64,000 nt of DNA from Lachnospiraceae bacterium (lineage in GTDB: Bacteria; Bacillota; Clostridia; Lachnospirales; Lachnospiraceae): positions 124,001 through 188,000 of the forward strand of contig JAFLTE010000003.1 of assembly GCA_022510565.1 (NCBI GenBank). Reading direction: 5' to 3'. The notes beneath the pieces were generated by a model. The model searched no databases and was not told the origin of the DNA. It saw nothing but the letters and a program-made list of their open reading frames with translations. The stretch's first letter is position 1, and each line of letters starts with the position of its first letter. This document shows positions 8,645 through 16,010 of this stretch, in pieces. The position numbers and the translations under genes are program-made.

Positions 8645-9655
8645 ATGGGTAAATATAAGAAAATGTTGTTATTATCAATTAAAATAGGAATCGGCACCTG
8701 TGCCGCCATATACATAGCCCAGTTAATGAATTTGGAATACCCGGTTTCGATAGGTACGGTCACATTGCTTACGCTTATGGAAACAAAGTGGGAGACGCTA
8801 AAGTTGTCCGTGAACAGGCTTGTAACCCTGTTCATGACTTTGGTGCTGTCGTGGTTGATTTTTTGGCATATCCACAATATTCCGATCTCATACGGCATGG
8901 TATTGGCGTTGATTGTTCTCATAGCGGAGTATTTTGGCTGGAGGACGACCGTGTCGGTAAATGCACTGGTCGTGTCACATCTGATCATGATTGATGATTT
9001 CAGTATTGAGGCTATCCGAAACGAATTCTGGCTGGTGATGATCGGAATTATTATTGCGGTTATCTTAAATCTTTTTAATCTAAATCTTACCCACCGAAGG
9101 GCAATTATTGCCAATATGCGTTATATAGAGCAGAAAATGCAGATGATTATGGAAGAATTGGCCGCATATTTGTCCGGTAAAGAGATGTCCCGGAGTGTCT
9201 GGGAGGATATCTGCGAGTTGGAAAAACAGATTCAGGTGTTTATAAGGGATGCAGAAGAATATAAGGAAAATACTTTTCAGTCACATCCCGAATACTATAT
9301 CAATTATTTTGAAATGCGCAACGAGCAATGCATGATTTTGAACAGCTTGCATTACGAGATGAAAAGAATTCGCAGCATGCCGAAACAGGCGAAGGTGGTT
9401 GCGGAGTTTCTGCAGTATCTAACGAAGTATATAACAGAAACAAACATTCCGAATCGACAGATAGAAAAACTGAAGACCATCTTTGCCGACATGAAAAAGG
9501 AAGCATTGCCGGAGACGATGGAAGAATTCGAGAACAGGGCGATGCTGTTCCATATTTTAATGGATATAGAAGATTTCATTTTCTGTAAGGAAAGATTTGT
9601 GGAAGATCTGTATGCCATGCAGCTTAAGGGAAACCGGAAAAAGGATGTGGATTGA
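8645..9655 (+). CDS. Aromatic acid exporter family protein (ArAE/DUF939-like)
   Basis: A 336-residue protein with a hydrophobic N-terminal half of about four to five membrane segments (residues 10-140) containing IKIGIGTCAAIYIAQL and GTVTLLTLMETKW, and a soluble helical C-terminal half. This is the layout of Gram-positive ArAE-type putative aromatic acid exporters (DUF939 plus its C-terminal domain). The start at 8645 follows AGGAGG closely; an upstream ATG at 8627 has no ribosome site. Substrate unknown. It may be co-transcribed with the ferritin-like gene 19 bp downstream. Confidence 0.8.
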   Translation: MGKYKKMLLLSIKIGIGTCAAIYIAQLMNLEYPVSIGTVTLLTLMETKWETLKLSVNRLVTLFMTLVLSWLIFWHIHNIPISYGMVLALIVLIAEYFGWRTTVSVNALVVSHLIMIDDFSIEAIRNEFWLVMIGIIIAVILNLFNLNLTHRRAIIANMRYIEQKMQMIMEELAAYLSGKEMSRSVWEDICELEKQIQVFIRDAEEYKENTFQSHPEYYINYFEMRNEQCMILNSLHYEMKRIRSMPKQAKVVAEFLQYLTKYITETNIPNRQIEKLKTIFADMKKEALPETMEEFENRAMLFHILMDIEDFIFCKERFVEDLYAMQLKGNRKKDVD

Positions 9656-9674
9656 GTGTGCCATGTGAGGGTTT

Positions 9675-10295
9675 ATGAATATACTGTATAAAAGTATATT
9701 TGGAGAAAAGCCTGTTATGGAAGAAAGAAGAAGCATACTTACAAACTCCTGCAGTTTTGTCGACGTGAAGCCTATTATGATTGAATGGCCTTATCCGCCG
9801 ATTCAGGTCAATGAGAGAAATCAGGACTATGCTAATCTACTCAGCATTGATTATTGCGGTTCCGTATCTGAATTGTCTGCTATCACACAGTATATTAACA
9901 ATGAAAACCGTCTATCCTGTGAAAAATGTACTATAGCCAAAACAATTTTGGGAATTGCAATGGCGGAAATGATACACTTACAGAAATTAGGAGAAATGAT
10001 TTTTCTGCTGGGCGGAAATGTTGATTATACGGCAAGAACACGCAATGGTCGCTCCCAAATGTGGACACCGAAATATCTCACGATTCCTGCAAATCCACAG
10101 GAAATGTTGATAGCCGATATAGAGTCTGAAGAGGATGCGATCCAGCAGTATAAAATGCATATGGAGATGATCCGTGATAATGCTGTGAATGCTGTGTTGG
10201 CAAGGATTATTAAAGATGAAGAGTATCATATAATAATGCTGCAGACTTTGATGAATGAATTAGAAGAATGCAGTAACAATCGAGCTTTTGATTGA
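9675..10295 (+). CDS. Ferritin-like domain protein
   Basis: A 206-residue protein with a four-helix ferritin-like pattern. Glu/His pairs typical of diiron or dimanganese sites appear as GSVSELSAITQY, AEMIHLQKLGE, ESEEDAIQQY and IIKDEEYHIIML, arranged like rubrerythrin or the manganese-catalase/CotJC group. There is no rubredoxin domain. A role in oxidative stress or metal storage is likely; the exact activity is open. The N-terminal 50 residues, with the proline-rich WPYPPIQV, resemble the spore-coat CotJC end but are not enough to assign it. Confidence 0.75.
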   Translation: MNILYKSIFGEKPVMEERRSILTNSCSFVDVKPIMIEWPYPPIQVNERNQDYANLLSIDYCGSVSELSAITQYINNENRLSCEKCTIAKTILGIAMAEMIHLQKLGEMIFLLGGNVDYTARTRNGRSQMWTPKYLTIPANPQEMLIADIESEEDAIQQYKMHMEMIRDNAVNAVLARIIKDEEYHIIMLQTLMNELEECSNNRAFD

Positions 10296-10348
10296 CATGT
10301 GATGTACATTCTAATACAATAGTTATGTATACTACGTTAATGTTGACC

Positions 10349-10377
10349 CCGAGTTTTTTCACTCGGAATGATATAAT
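10349..10377 (+). promoter_or_regulatory. Inverted repeat and -10-like hexamer upstream of the GGDEF gene
   Basis: CCGAGT (10349-10354) and ACTCGG (10361-10366) form a perfect 6-bp inverted repeat, immediately followed by TATAAT (10372-10377) 15 bp before the GGDEF start. A TTGACC at 10343-10348 is too far from this -10 (23 bp) to be a normal -35. The repeat could be an operator covering the promoter spacer. Weak evidence. Confidence 0.35.
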
Positions 10378-10392
10378 GAAGGGGAAGTATTA

Positions 10393-12117
10393 ATGAACAA
10401 AAACGTAAACGGGAAAACCGAACTGGGCGCATTTATTGAGAGCTCTCTGGTTGAGTGCTTTTACAGAATCTTCAGAGTCGATGTAAACACGGGTGAATTT
10501 GAGATCTATAAAGACAACGGACTTTTTGATGATGATGAGCTTCGGGCTATCCCTGATATTTATGCATATATGCAAAAGCTCATAAACGATAAGATCATTT
10601 TCCCCGAGTACACGACGATTTGTCGAAGATTTACAAATCCTGAATATGTGCGGAAAAGCGTTTTCTCGGGAGATAAGAGAATTGTGCAGAGCTATAAAGC
10701 CCGTACGACCAAAGGTATCCAGTGGGTCACCTTCACGATTATAATCGGGCACGACTGCAGTCCCGAGAATCCCTCAGTGCTTTTTACATGGCGTGAAGCC
10801 GATTCCGACGCCATGACACTTCTTGACACGCTTCCCACCATTTCTACGCTATATGACAAACTGCTCAGAATTAATCTTACAAACAACACGTATGAGCCTG
10901 TGATTGTGGACTCCGATGAGAAGGAACAGCTTGTCGGCGGTGTCATCAATATGTACGAATGGTGGGCAGGCTACTCACAAAGCGGAAATGTTGCCTCGGA
11001 GGACATGGGCGCTTTCAGTACGCTTTCCAAGACCGGAAGCCTGCAAAAGCGCTTTGCTGAGGATCCGACCCCGGTTAATTTCCGCTACCGCAGAAAGGTG
11101 GACGGCGAGTACCGTTGGGCACAGCTGGAACTGTCCCCAAGTGTTGAGTACAGCGAGGAAAATCAGGTTATGCTGCTCTCCCTCAGGGATGTGCACGAGG
11201 ATTACACAGAGCAGCTGCGCAGGCGTCAGGAACTGCTTGACACCATGAACCGCGACGCACTGACAAGTCTTTATAATCGCCTCAAATTCAAAGAGGATCT
11301 TGCAGAACTCGGCGGGAAAAGCAGTAGCAATAACTTCACCTGTCTGTATATCGACGTTAACGGTCTACACGAGCTGAATAACCTTCTCGGACATCAGAAG
11401 GGCGACGATATGCTTTGCAGTGTCGCGGACACGCTGAAAAAGTATTTCCCCGATGACAGAGTATACCGTATCGGCGGCGATGAATTTGTAGCCTTGAGCA
11501 CAAAATTATCGAAGAGCGAGGTAGAGCATGCTGTTGAGAAGGTACGCCGTGACCTTCGCAGGGACAACTACGAGATTTCGGTCGGCATTGAGAACGGAGC
11601 CTGCGGAGGGAATGCTGAGAAGATCGTTGGGGCAGCAGAGGTTGCCATGCGAAACGATAAGGAGAATTACTATAAGCACAACGGTGATCGCCGCAGAAAG
11701 CGTCAGATGAACGAAGAACTTGAGCAGATGCTTGTCGAAAAGCACGACAGTGAACGTTTCCTCGAGGCTATTGCGCATCAGTTTTCGGGGGTGTATCTGG
11801 TGGATCATGTAAGTGACACTCATCGCCATATCTATGCTTCCGATCGTTTCTCGGAACTTCTCGAGGAGACCGAGGAACGCTTCAGTGCGGCTATGCGGCT
11901 TTATGTTGAAAGACACGTCAAGCCGGAGTATCATGAGCGATTTGATGATATTCTTGACTATGATAAGCTCAATCAAAAGTTCGACGAGAACGGGAGCGTG
12001 CAGTTTACCTATCAGAAGACAGACGGCAGCTGGAGGAACGTCCGCATACTCGAGGCAGACAGGCAAGAGAGCGCTAGGCCTGAAACGATTTGGATCTTTG
12101 AGGAAGATAAGGCTTGA
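10393..12117 (+). CDS. Diguanylate cyclase (GGDEF) with PAS-like domains
   Basis: A 574-residue soluble protein. Two PAS-like sensory regions precede the cyclase (about residues 20-140 and 150-270), followed by a GGDEF domain (about 285-435) with an intact RIGGDEF at residues 359-365 and DVNGLHELNN for metal and GTP binding; a further PAS-like region fills residues 450-574. It should make cyclic di-GMP in response to a cytoplasmic signal. The usual RxxD product-inhibition site just before GGDEF is absent. There is no EAL domain or membrane segment. The gene stands alone, ending at a hairpin at 12165. Confidence 0.88.
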   Translation: MNKNVNGKTELGAFIESSLVECFYRIFRVDVNTGEFEIYKDNGLFDDDELRAIPDIYAYMQKLINDKIIFPEYTTICRRFTNPEYVRKSVFSGDKRIVQSYKARTTKGIQWVTFTIIIGHDCSPENPSVLFTWREADSDAMTLLDTLPTISTLYDKLLRINLTNNTYEPVIVDSDEKEQLVGGVINMYEWWAGYSQSGNVASEDMGAFSTLSKTGSLQKRFAEDPTPVNFRYRRKVDGEYRWAQLELSPSVEYSEENQVMLLSLRDVHEDYTEQLRRRQELLDTMNRDALTSLYNRLKFKEDLAELGGKSSSNNFTCLYIDVNGLHELNNLLGHQKGDDMLCSVADTLKKYFPDDRVYRIGGDEFVALSTKLSKSEVEHAVEKVRRDLRRDNYEISVGIENGACGGNAEKIVGAAEVAMRNDKENYYKHNGDRRRKRQMNEELEQMLVEKHDSERFLEAIAHQFSGVYLVDHVSDTHRHIYASDRFSELLEETEERFSAAMRLYVERHVKPEYHERFDDILDYDKLNQKFDENGSVQFTYQKTDGSWRNVRILEADRQESARPETIWIFEEDKA

Positions 12118-12164
12118 ACAGTTGAAATATTAAAACATATTTCTCTATAGAGATAAAATAAGAG

Positions 12165-12193
12165 AGGCGCTTTGCCCGGTGGGGCAACCGCCT
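12165..12193 (+). terminator. Hairpin terminator after the GGDEF gene
   Basis: AGGCG and TTGCCC pair with GGGCAA and CGCCT around a four-base loop, giving an almost continuous 11-bp stem. The trailing T-tract is poor (TTAATTTG), so termination may be weak. Confidence 0.5.
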
Positions 12194-12381
12194 TAATTTG
12201 TTGTGCGCCAATATAGAATATCATATAAGTTCTACAAATATTTATTACTATATAAAGACCGACTTAGTTACAGAGATTTTTATTGCCGACAGCTTTCTAT
12301 GTGTGTTATCATCTACTTGTAACAATGCGGTTGCATGCAGCGTCATGTTGCATAGGAATGATACGAGGGAAGCATAGGGAT

Positions 12382-13524
12382 TTGAGCACGATAATATATG
12401 AAGGAATCGATGTGTTTTATGAGGCTGTTATGTTGCTGGAGCTCATGGCATCAGATCAAAAGCCTCTGGAAGATAAAAAGAAAATAATGATGCAATATGA
12501 GTTTTCTCCGGAACTTCTGGATGAGCCTTTTGGTGTTTCTGCGAAGCTCTTAGAGGGAGTTAAAAATCGTCTGCGGACAAAGATGCCGCTGGTGAAAGAA
12601 TATTTTACTCATTATAGTGAGAAAGGAAGCCTCTGTAAAGGGACGGTGACATTACTCCCCCAGTGCAATGACTATGCCAAGCCGTTGGATCAACACAGGG
12701 AGTCTGCGCTGACAATGTCTGAGGAAAGACGCTGTTATCAGTTTTGCCAGATGATAGAGACCGACGGTAATATGGATGGGGATGCACTTTCCATGAACAG
12801 GAAGGACTATCGGACTCTTCGGGATTTGCTGAACTGTCTGGACAAATCTGACTATACGCCGGAGCAGAAGTGGCAGATGCAATGGGTGTTTACCCATCCA
12901 AAGGAAGCCTGGGAGGAGGTGGAGCCTCTGGTACGGACGGCCATGGAGGTCATTGAGGAAAACGAGGCATTGTGGCGTCCTTTGGCGGAGGAATTCTGTG
13001 CCTATTATCGTGAGAAACTGGCGGAGCAATCCTTCGAAGAATATATGATGTCAGAGTTAGGCTTTGACATAGGGGAGAATCCCAAAGGAAGAGTACTGAT
13101 GCCCGGTATCGTGGAATGCTGTGCTGTGTTTTTTGGTGAGGGAAGTCTTCAGAGCGGGCAAGACGAGGAACTGCTTCCGGACGTGTGCCATATAGGAATG
13201 GCACTAAAGCGCATGGGGCTTGCCGTTTTCCGAAATAATCCGGTGGACAATCGGAAGCGTCTCGTTTACTTATTGAAGGTTTTGGCCGATGAGAGCAAGC
13301 TGGAGATTCTTACCCTGTTGAAAGAGCGAAGGCGCTATGGCAGAGAGCTGGCGAAAGAGTTGAATCTCACGACGGCTACGATTTCCCATCATATGGATAT
13401 GCTGGTGGGATTCGGCCTGGTGACTTTGAATAAGGAAATGAACCGAATTTATTACGAGATAGATGAGAATGCCATACGGAAAATCTTAGAGCAGACATGG
13501 GAATTACTTCTGGGGAAGAAGTGA
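12382..13524 (+). CDS. Large ArsR-type winged-helix regulator
   Basis: A protein of about 380 residues whose last 85 residues are an ArsR-like winged helix: RLVYLLKVLADESKLEILTLL followed by the recognition region LAKELNLTTATISHHMDML and a wing ending RIYYEIDE. The 290-residue N-terminal part is helical and unlike a ligand domain I know, far longer than a classical ArsR (100-120 residues). There are no obvious metal-binding cysteine pairs. The start is uncertain: a TTG at 12382 begins the conserved-looking part, while the frame stays open back to 12283 without a good ribosome site. It may sense a cofactor or peptide through the N-terminal part; that is inference. Confidence 0.75.
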   Translation: MSTIIYEGIDVFYEAVMLLELMASDQKPLEDKKKIMMQYEFSPELLDEPFGVSAKLLEGVKNRLRTKMPLVKEYFTHYSEKGSLCKGTVTLLPQCNDYAKPLDQHRESALTMSEERRCYQFCQMIETDGNMDGDALSMNRKDYRTLRDLLNCLDKSDYTPEQKWQMQWVFTHPKEAWEEVEPLVRTAMEVIEENEALWRPLAEEFCAYYREKLAEQSFEEYMMSELGFDIGENPKGRVLMPGIVECCAVFFGEGSLQSGQDEELLPDVCHIGMALKRMGLAVFRNNPVDNRKRLVYLLKVLADESKLEILTLLKERRRYGRELAKELNLTTATISHHMDMLVGFGLVTLNKEMNRIYYEIDENAIRKILEQTWELLLGKK

Positions 13525-13587
13525 GCTTTTTGTTTTATTGGACATTATATGTGCAGTGTAACAGAACAATTTAATCCTTAAGAAACG

Positions 13588-13615
13588 AAAAAGCCTTGAA
13601 AAATCAAGGCTTTTT
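13588..13615 (+). terminator. Rho-independent terminator after the ArsR-type gene
   Basis: An 11-bp perfect stem, AAAAAGCCTTG paired with CAAGGCTTTTT, with a six-base loop and a T-run. The A and T arms make it usable in both directions. It lies just outside the integrated element. Confidence 0.85.
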
Positions 13616-13625
13616 CACATATAAT

Positions 13626-13649
13626 TACTGCGGAAGATGGGACTTGAAC
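13626..13649. repeat. att direct repeat, distal end of the element
   Basis: Identical over 24 bp to the 3' end of tRNA-Leu(AAG) at 20265-20288. The sequence beyond it diverges at once from the tRNA, so this is a duplicated tRNA end and not a second tRNA gene. Confidence 0.88.
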
Positions 13650-13740
13650 AGAGAACCGACACCGCAAACACGCATAGAAAGGAGATTTCCGGAGTGCTGG
13701 CTTGGGGTGTGTAAACAAAGTGTATATATGGTTGCATTAA

Positions 13741-14622
13741 TCACCATTCTATCCTTTTCCCGTTCAGATACACCTCATAACCTTTACGGCACCAAATCAT
13801 AATGTTATAATCCATTATTTGGCGATCATAAGAATCTTCAATAATTTTCTGTAAAAGAAATCCGTCATATGTAAATACAATATTTCCAATTTCTATTTTT
13901 CGTTTTCCAAAAACCTCGACACTGTTTTTGCTGTCTCGCAACTTTAGATGATCCTTATATACCACAAACTCTTTCTTAGAATCAACGTCAATCAAGCCTA
14001 AATGTTGTAATTCCAAAATTCCTCTATTAGTCAATCCCTGTGTTCCGTATCCTTTTGAACCCTTACTAAAGAAAATGACGGGGTAAATACTTATTACATC
14101 ATTATTATCTGGTGATATATCCATATTTACCAATCTAAATTTACAAATATTTTTAAAACATTCTGCCTGCTTTCGATTCATTAAAGATAATGTATTGAGC
14201 AACGTCTTTGAGCAAAATTCTGGATTGTCACAGGCTTCCGTTAAAATACGTCCCCATACATACTGCATCTGTTCGTTCGAGATGTAGGCAGCTTTATGCA
14301 TAAAAGAAAGAAGCCAGTCATCATCTATGTTTTCTGGTTTTGCTGTGTCACTCACATTATCAAGTGAAACATTAAGAATCTTTGCTTGATTTGCAAATTT
14401 AATAGTTGACTTGGATAAATTGGAAATGAGTACAGCTTTTGTATAGTCATCCATCACTGTATTATCCAGAATTTCTCTTTTGTACTTCTCATCGTATTCC
14501 CTTTCAAGTATTATTTTTGAAATCTTACTGTCAGTAAGTGCCTTGACAGTTGATGTGATGGGATAAAAAATACCTGTAACATTTCCTACTTTTTCTAATA
14601 GCTGTTTCCACGTTTCACTCAT
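13741..14622 (-). CDS. DUF2806-like protein, element cargo
   Basis: A 293-residue soluble protein. The central segment, DDDWLLSFMHKAAYISNEQMQYVWGRIL read in parts, followed by the LLNTLSLMNRKQAECF helix, resembles DUF2806, a family of unknown function. An N-terminal helical region (1-110) precedes it, and the C-terminal 100 residues look beta-rich. AAGGAGAG is placed eight bases before the start. It is transcribed with the two-TM protein gene upstream (78-bp gap), divergently from the small membrane peptide. The position inside the element suggests accessory function, possibly anti-phage; that is inference only. Confidence 0.65.
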   Translation of the reverse strand: MSETWKQLLEKVGNVTGIFYPITSTVKALTDSKISKIILEREYDEKYKREILDNTVMDDYTKAVLISNLSKSTIKFANQAKILNVSLDNVSDTAKPENIDDDWLLSFMHKAAYISNEQMQYVWGRILTEACDNPEFCSKTLLNTLSLMNRKQAECFKNICKFRLVNMDISPDNNDVISIYPVIFFSKGSKGYGTQGLTNRGILELQHLGLIDVDSKKEFVVYKDHLKLRDSKNSVEVFGKRKIEIGNIVFTYDGFLLQKIIEDSYDRQIMDYNIMIWCRKGYEVYLNGKRIEW

Positions 14623-14700
14623 AATAGTGTCTCTCCTTGTACGTTGATTTTATAATGGTTTAAAATTATAGTACAAGTACATAAGGATTATCTGTATATA

Positions 14701-15336
14701 TTAAAATTTAAAGAAAGAGAAAAAACCAAAAAAAATGGTAAGTATAATACCAACTATTGATATAACATTCGCACGTTGATTTTGTTTACTCTGCGTTATG
14801 AACAGCTTTTCTTTATTTTCAATTTCTTGTGAAAGATGTATTAATGCATTCGATCCTAGAGATTCATTATTACTAATTAATGCATTTTTTATCGATTGCA
14901 ATAAATCGGCTTCTTTTTTGGGAATCGAGATAAAGGGATTTACATCTTTAATATAAGTACATATATCAACCATAAATCGTCTAATATCTTTATTTTTTTC
15001 AACTTCAAATATATTCTTAAAGATTTTATCTGAACGAGTGTCATAATAATAAATAAGTGTTTGCAATAAATCTAGGATACTTGAATAAGAACTGTTGGGA
15101 TAAGACTGACAAAGTTTTTCATAATTTAGGTTAAGCTGCTCCAATATATCAGCCGGATTAGAACTTTTAATTTCGGAATTAGGATAAACTGAGTATATAT
15201 TACAAACTGCATTATAGTATCTTCGCATAATAATACTCTGTCGGTCTTTTTTTAATATTATAACGAAAAATGCCCAGATATATATAACTATAACAATAAA
15301 AAATAAAATGTACATAAAAGTTTCTAAATTTTGCAT
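14701..15336 (-). CDS. Unknown protein with N- and C-terminal membrane segments
   Basis: A 211-residue protein that I cannot assign. Residues about 9-29 form one hydrophobic segment (ILFFIVIVIYIWAFFVIIL), the middle 155 residues are soluble, helical and charged, and the last 20 residues form a second hydrophobic segment rich in Phe and Ile. The hairpin topology puts both ends on the same side with a large loop between them. An AAAGGAG site precedes the start. It is the first gene of the minus-strand pair with the DUF2806-like protein; a membrane effector and a cytoplasmic partner would fit, but nothing in the sequence proves it. Confidence 0.6.
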   Translation of the reverse strand: MQNLETFMYILFFIVIVIYIWAFFVIILKKDRQSIIMRRYYNAVCNIYSVYPNSEIKSSNPADILEQLNLNYEKLCQSYPNSSYSSILDLLQTLIYYYDTRSDKIFKNIFEVEKNKDIRRFMVDICTYIKDVNPFISIPKKEADLLQSIKNALISNNESLGSNALIHLSQEIENKEKLFITQSKQNQRANVISIVGIILTIFFGFFSFFKF

Positions 15337-15471
15337 CTTAAAATCTCCTTTGTAAATATTAAATATCCAAGTTGAATTATAACATTATTTCTTTTTTAAC
15401 GCTACATATTTAGTTTGTTTGACTGAGTTTTTTTTATTGAGATATATTATTATTACCTCTACATACAAATA

Positions 15472-15500
15472 TTGACAATATTGTACACATACTATATAAT
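15472..15500 (+). promoter_or_regulatory. Consensus sigma-A promoter for the 47-codon membrane peptide
   Basis: A perfect TTGACA (15472-15477) and a perfect TATAAT (15495-15500) are separated by exactly 17 bp. Transcription would begin near 15507, leaving a leader of about 190 nt before the start codon at 15695. It is the best promoter match I found in the element. Confidence 0.8.
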
Positions 15501-15537
15501 TCCTATAGCAAGCCTAAAGTAAAGCATAGCAAAGAAT

Positions 15538-15640
15538 AAAACTTTCATGAAGAGAAAAGCGTAGTCAAGAACACAAAAACTATCAAGAAAAGAAAAGCGT
15601 AGTCAAGAACAGAAAACTTTCAAATATAAAAACGTAGGAA
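15538..15640 (+). repeat. Imperfect tandem repeat, period about 38 bp, in the leader of the small membrane peptide gene
   Basis: AGAAAAGCGTAGTCAAGAAC recurs at 15553 and 15591, flanked each time by AAAACTTTC or AAAACTATC (15538, 15576, 15613). The unit is 37-38 bp. Two full copies are followed by a degraded third, and a weaker copy (AGTAAAGCATAGCAAAGAAT) lies before the first. No reading frame is kept across the units. The whole array is inside the predicted 5' untranslated leader, so it may act in RNA or bind a protein. Confidence 0.75.
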
Positions 15641-15694
15641 AATGTGAAATCAATTTAGGCTTGTGCAATTAATAATATTTGGAGGAATAATTAA

Positions 15695-15838
15695 ATGACA
15701 GAGTTTTTGATTACGGGTTCTATTGCGATAGTTGCAATATGTAGTGTTGTAGCTATCAAAGTTTTTACAAAAGATGAAAGACATGACGTCGAAATCAAAG
15801 CTGGAAAGTTTCATTTTTCGATTAGAAAACATGATTAA
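15695..15838 (+). CDS. 47-residue membrane peptide, element cargo
   Basis: A short frame starting at ATG 15695 with GGAGGA placed eight bases upstream. Residues about 4-24 form one hydrophobic helix (LITGSIAIVAICSVVAIKVF) and the remaining 23 residues are charged with several His, Lys and Arg, ending SIRKHD. A consensus promoter lies 195 bp upstream and a strong terminator 10 bp downstream, so it is an independent transcription unit. Size and topology fit a small toxin, holin-like or regulatory peptide; I recognise no family. Confidence 0.65.
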   Translation: MTEFLITGSIAIVAICSVVAIKVFTKDERHDVEIKAGKFHFSIRKHD

Positions 15839-15847
15839 CACAGCAAC

Positions 15848-15875
15848 AAAAGGAGCAATTAGTCTTGCTCCTTTT
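15848..15875 (+). terminator. Rho-independent terminator after the membrane peptide
   Basis: An 11-bp perfect stem, AAAAGGAGCAA paired with TTGCTCCTTTT, with a six-base loop and terminal T-run. It closes the short unit that begins at the promoter at 15472. Confidence 0.88.
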
Positions 15876-16010
15876 CAATTTAAAGAGAAAATAATATATG
15901 GGAAAAATAGTATGTAACCTTATTCGGTCATTACATCTACTGTAGAAATAAGGATGAAATGCAATTCAGTTATATACTTTGTTGTTTATCAATATTATCC
16001 ATAAAAGTGG

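Noticed and set aside
13626-13700. A second, degenerate tRNA-Leu gene
   Set aside because: Only the 24 bp of the tRNA 3' end match; the following sequence has no cloverleaf. It is the att duplication.
15538-15640. 38-bp repeats as CRISPR-like or coding repeats
   Set aside because: The units are contiguous without spacers, not palindromic, diverged, and broken by stop codons in the tested frame; they lie in a leader instead.
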